Positions 7,119 to 9,184 of a DNA stretch of 9,184 bases are shown one piece after another; the stretch's first letter is position 1; every line of letters starts with the position of its first letter. The translations under genes and the position numbers were made by a program. Location of the stretch: assembly GCA_030523385.1 (NCBI GenBank), contig JAUNIV010000084.1, positions 1-9,184 of the forward strand. The letters are read 5' to 3'. The notes under the pieces are model-generated. The model was not told where the DNA came from, did not search any database, and saw only the letters and a program-made list of their open reading frames with translations. This stretch comes from Bacteroidales bacterium. Lineage in GTDB: Bacteria; Bacteroidota; Bacteroidia; Bacteroidales; Bacteroidaceae.

Positions 7119-7811
7119 TCAGCAAGTCAGGATATGGGTCTGCATGGTTCTCAAGTCAATGACCCACAGTTTCCCGCTCAGCACTTCGCCATAGCCTCCG
7201 ATGATTTTCAGCACTTCGGTAGCCTCAACGCAACCCACAATGCCGGGAGTTACTCCTATCACGCCTTTGGGCGGATGGGGCATGGAGAGCATTTCTTCTT
7301 CGTTGGGGAAGAAATGTCGGTAGTCGGGACCACCTTGATAATTGCACACGGACACTTGTCCGTCGAAGGCGCGGATGGCTCCGTGCACATAGACTTTTCC
7401 TAATCGGACACAGGTGTCATTGATGAGGTAACGGGTGGCGAAGTTGTCGCATCCGTCCACCACGATGTCGTAGGGAGCGATGAGTGTTTCGGCATTTTCC
7501 GGGGTGAGACGCACGGGATAAGCCTCTATGTGTACGCTGCTGTTCAGGGCTTCCAGTCGTTTTTTGGCTTGAAATACTTTGGTCATTCCCATTTCGGATT
7601 CGCTGTAGAGCACCTGGCGTTGCAGGTTGCTGACGCTTACTACATCATCGTCCACCAGTCCGATGGTGCCTACGCCGGCTCCTGTCAGGTAAAGGGCGAT
7701 GGGAGAGCCTAACCCTCCTACGCCTACAATGAGGACTTTGGCACTTTGCAGGCGGCGCTGGCCTTCTTCTCCCAATTCGGGGAGCATGATTTGGCGGTTG
7801 TATCTTTCCAT
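7119..7811 (-). CDS. thiF: ThiS adenylyltransferase ThiF (E1-like), zinc-site cysteines absent
   Basis: Adenylates the C-terminal glycine of the sulfur carrier ThiS, preparing it for thiocarboxylate formation for the thiazole. The 230-residue product starts in typical ThiF/MoeB fashion (ERYNRQIMLPELGEEGQ). It has the nucleotide loop GVGGLGS (30-36), the acidic segment VDDDVV (53-58), NLQRQ (62-66), Lys78, and VDGCDNFATRYLIND (118-132), so the adenylation site looks intact. The usual CxxC...CxxC zinc cysteines are missing: the first position reads YRHFFP and the protein stops soon after VIDLRTM. The cysteine used by E. coli ThiF for the acyl disulfide (Cys184 region) is also not seen, that stretch reading PPKGVIGVTPG. 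Context (thiH upstream, tenI downstream) favours ThiF over MoeB or HesA. The ATG at 7811 is the natural family start; the leader is AT-rich without a Shine-Dalgarno. Confidence 0.88.
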   Translation of the reverse strand: MERYNRQIMLPELGEEGQRRLQSAKVLIVGVGGLGSPIALYLTGAGVGTIGLVDDDVVSVSNLQRQVLYSESEMGMTKVFQAKKRLEALNSSVHIEAYPVRLTPENAETLIAPYDIVVDGCDNFATRYLINDTCVRLGKVYVHGAIRAFDGQVSVCNYQGGPDYRHFFPNEEEMLSMPHPPKGVIGVTPGIVGCVEATEVLKIIGGYGEVLSGKLWVIDLRTMQTHILTC

Positions 7812-7845
7812 TATTATTATTGAATATAATGTTTGTCTGTTTATC

Positions 7846-7932
7846 TGTAGGGGCAGAATATTTTCTGCCCGATGACGTTCACGTGGATATTCTCAGTGGG
7901 TGTTATCGGGCGCAAGATATTGCGCCCCTACA
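7846..7932. repeat. REP/BIME-like palindromic element within the thi operon
   Basis: An 87-bp element fills most of the 125-bp thiH-thiF gap. Its ends are perfect 8-bp inverted repeats, TGTAGGGG (7846-7853) and CCCCTACA (7925-7932). Each 31-bp arm (7846-7876 and 7902-7932) is an inverted copy of the other, 25 of 31 identical, around a 25-bp spacer. Each arm also folds by itself: GGGCAGAA/TTCTGCCC (7851-7870) and GGGCGCAA/TTGCGCCC (7908-7927), both with 4-nt loops. Two of the differences between arms are compensated across the stem. This architecture is that of a BIME made of two REP units, which in other bacteria are spread by REP-associated tyrosine transposases. The copy begins 4 bases past the thiH stop. 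Confidence 0.8.
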
Positions 7933-7936
7933 AAGT

Positions 7937-9061
7937 TTATAGCTTCATTCTGTCAAACGAGGCATCCCAGTCTTTCCACACCGGTTCGCGTCCCAATGCT
8001 TTGAGGGCATGTTCCACTTCTACGGCAGTGCGTTCGTCGCTCACGTGGAACTGCTCCAATGCCTGCGGATAGGTGTAATATCCGCCCGGTTCCGTCTTGC
8101 TTTCGGCACTCATGGTCGTTACGCCCAGTCCTGCCATGTGGTCGCGGATGTATGCAGGTTCGCGGGTAGAGTAGGAGATGTCCACATCATGGTCGAAGAT
8201 ACGCATGGCAAAGGTGAGCTGAGCCAGTTCGCGGTCGGTCATGATGACGTTGGGTTGGAAGCCTCCATTCTCTGCCGGACGCATACGGGGGAAGTTCACG
8301 CTGTACTTTGTCTTCCAATAATGTTTCTGCAAGTAGCGCAGGTGATAGGCCATCATGGTAACATCCGTGCGCCATTCCTCCAGTCCGATAAGTACACCCA
8401 TGCCGATGGAGTGTACGCCTGCCTGTCCCATGCGGTCGAACCCATCCACCCGCCATTCGAATTTCGACTTCATGCCGCGCGGGTGGTAGATGTTATAGTG
8501 TGCCTTGTTATACGTTTCCTGGAAACAGATGACACCGTTCAGCCCGTGCTCTATCAGTTCGGCATATTCTTCGGCTTTGAGTGGCATGACCTCTATCTTC
8601 AGGTTGCTGAAATATTTTTTGGCAATGTCCAATGCCCGTGCCAAGTAGGGCACGCCTGCTTTGGCAGGATTCTCTCCCGTCACGATAAGCAGGTTCTCGA
8701 AAGGCCCCAGCTTCTTGATGGCACGATATTCGTCCTCCATCTGTTCAGAAGTAAGGATGGTGCGTGCCATGGGGTTGCTGATATGGAATCCGCAATACAC
8801 GCACGAGTTGGTGCATGAGTTGGTGATATACAGCGGTATGAACATGGAGATGGTTTTGCCGAATCGTTCTTCGGTATATTTCTTGCTCAGCTGTGCCATG
8901 GTTTCCAGATAGGGAGCGGCGGCAGGAGAGATAAGAGCCATGAAGTCCTCCACGTCACAATGTTCCTTGCCAAGGGCGCGACGCACATCGGCTTCGGTTT
9001 TGGCATAAATGGTTCGGGTGGTTTCTTCCCAGTCTATCTTTTGTAGTTCTTCACTAAACAT
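7937..9061 (-). CDS. thiH: 2-iminoacetate synthase (tyrosine lyase), radical SAM
   Basis: Cleaves tyrosine to dehydroglycine (2-iminoacetate) and p-cresol using SAM and a [4Fe-4S] cluster, supplying the C-N unit for ThiG; this is the anaerobic alternative to glycine oxidase ThiO. The 374-residue product matches the family length (about 377). The radical-SAM motif CxxxCxxC is C83-C87-C90 in NSCTNSCVYCGF. Other ThiH-type blocks are VTGENP (127-132), EVMPL (157-161), FQETYNKAHY (180-189), PRMRPAENGG (258-267), STREPAYIRD (298-307) and SAESKTEPGGY (318-328). Start ATG 9061 has an AAGGA 4 bases upstream and gives the usual N-terminal length before the first strand. It lies 20 bp after the stop of the preceding partial gene, so co-transcription is likely. 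The 3' end runs directly into the palindromic repeat. Confidence 0.96.
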   Translation of the reverse strand: MFSEELQKIDWEETTRTIYAKTEADVRRALGKEHCDVEDFMALISPAAAPYLETMAQLSKKYTEERFGKTISMFIPLYITNSCTNSCVYCGFHISNPMARTILTSEQMEDEYRAIKKLGPFENLLIVTGENPAKAGVPYLARALDIAKKYFSNLKIEVMPLKAEEYAELIEHGLNGVICFQETYNKAHYNIYHPRGMKSKFEWRVDGFDRMGQAGVHSIGMGVLIGLEEWRTDVTMMAYHLRYLQKHYWKTKYSVNFPRMRPAENGGFQPNVIMTDRELAQLTFAMRIFDHDVDISYSTREPAYIRDHMAGLGVTTMSAESKTEPGGYYTYPQALEQFHVSDERTAVEVEHALKALGREPVWKDWDASFDRMKL

Positions 9062-9065
9062 AATG

Positions 9066-9070
9066 TCCTT
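9066..9070 (-). promoter_or_regulatory. Shine-Dalgarno-like AAGGA for thiH
   Basis: The minus strand reads AAGGA followed by CATT and the thiH ATG. The 4-base spacing is short but usable. It supports the 9061 start and is one of the few clear Shine-Dalgarno-like sites in the window. Confidence 0.5.
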
Positions 9071-9081
9071 GAATTATAAAA

Positions 9082-9184
9082 TTATTGTTTCCCGTGGGTA
9101 CGAACCCATGTATTCCGTATCTTCTTCAATACATTGCTGCGTGCACATTGCACGGCGGCAGTGTAATATTCGGGTTCCATATTC
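9082..9184 (-). CDS. C-terminal end of the gene upstream of thiH (position suggests thiC)
   Basis: Reading minus strand from the window edge, an open frame of 33 codons ends at TAA 9082-9084. Its end reads VLKKIRNTWVRTHGKQ, preceded by EPEYYTAAVQCARSN. It is 20 bp from thiH in the same direction, which indicates an operon partner. In known Bacteroides thi operons thiC commonly precedes thiH, so this may be the ThiC tail. The visible residues lie outside any ThiC catalytic motif I can recognise (the CxxCxxxxC cluster site would be further upstream), so I leave the symbol blank. An ATG at the second visible codon could in principle start a tiny ORF, but a truncated larger gene is more likely. 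Confidence 0.55.
   Translation of the reverse strand, partial: NMEPEYYTAAVQCARSNVLKKIRNTWVRTHGKQ

Noticed and set aside
8009..8818. 269-codon open frame on the plus strand inside thiH
   Set aside because: It is antisense to an intact thiH, with a His/Val-rich composition typical of complementary-frame translation and no recognisable domain.
8801..8824. Tandem 12-bp direct repeat (GCACGAGTTGGT / GCATGAGTTGGT) in thiH
   Set aside because: It encodes TNSC-TNSC, the first two cysteines of the radical-SAM motif. The CxxxC spacing is the family norm, so this is probably not a slippage duplication.
1..9184. Riboswitches, tRNA/rRNA genes, CRISPR arrays, insertion sequences
   Set aside because: No supporting sequence seen. 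Any cobalamin or TPP riboswitch would lie before the first genes of the two operons, which are outside this window.

Overview
The window reads as ordinary core metabolism of a gut-type Bacteroidales bacterium (Bacteroides, Phocaeicola or Parabacteroides-like). Support for this is the set of protein variants, the strict-anaerobe enzymes (a radical-SAM ThiH and a CbiA/CbiP-type B12 route), the TAnnTTTG promoter boxes, the scarcity of Shine-Dalgarno sequences, and the thi gene order (thiH, thiF, tenI). The species cannot be fixed from sequence alone.

Left half, plus strand (1-5229): a tightly packed cobalamin operon. It holds cbiA (5' end cut off by the window), a PduO-type corrinoid adenosyltransferase, cobQ/cbiP, a cobD-type threonine-phosphate decarboxylase and cbiB. 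Adjacent genes overlap by 4, 8 and 16 bp or are 4 bp apart, so they are almost certainly co-transcribed and translationally coupled. Together they carry cobyrinic acid to adenosylcobinamide phosphate: a,c-diamidation, adenosylation, four further amidations, production of aminopropanol phosphate, and its attachment. The nucleotide-loop genes are not in the window.

Middle (5230-6395): a perfect 11-bp GC-rich hairpin separates the cobalamin operon from the convergent prs gene (PRPP synthetase, minus strand) and probably ends transcription from both sides. prs has a good Bacteroidetes -7 box upstream.

Right half, minus strand (6396-9184): the distal part of a thiamine-thiazole operon. In transcription order it has the C-terminal tail of a gene cut by the window (position suggests thiC, not proven), thiH, an 87-bp palindromic repeat element, thiF, a strong hairpin, and a TenI-like gene that probably has its own promoter. 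ThiH cuts tyrosine to dehydroglycine, ThiF adenylates the sulfur carrier ThiS, and TenI probably aromatises the thiazole product.

I found no clear novel multi-gene system. The points most worth a second look are the REP/BIME-like repeat inside the thi operon, whose two arms differ by compensatory changes that keep each hairpin; a ThiF without the zinc cysteines or the usual conjugating cysteine; and a ThiE-family protein that looks like a TenI tautomerase.
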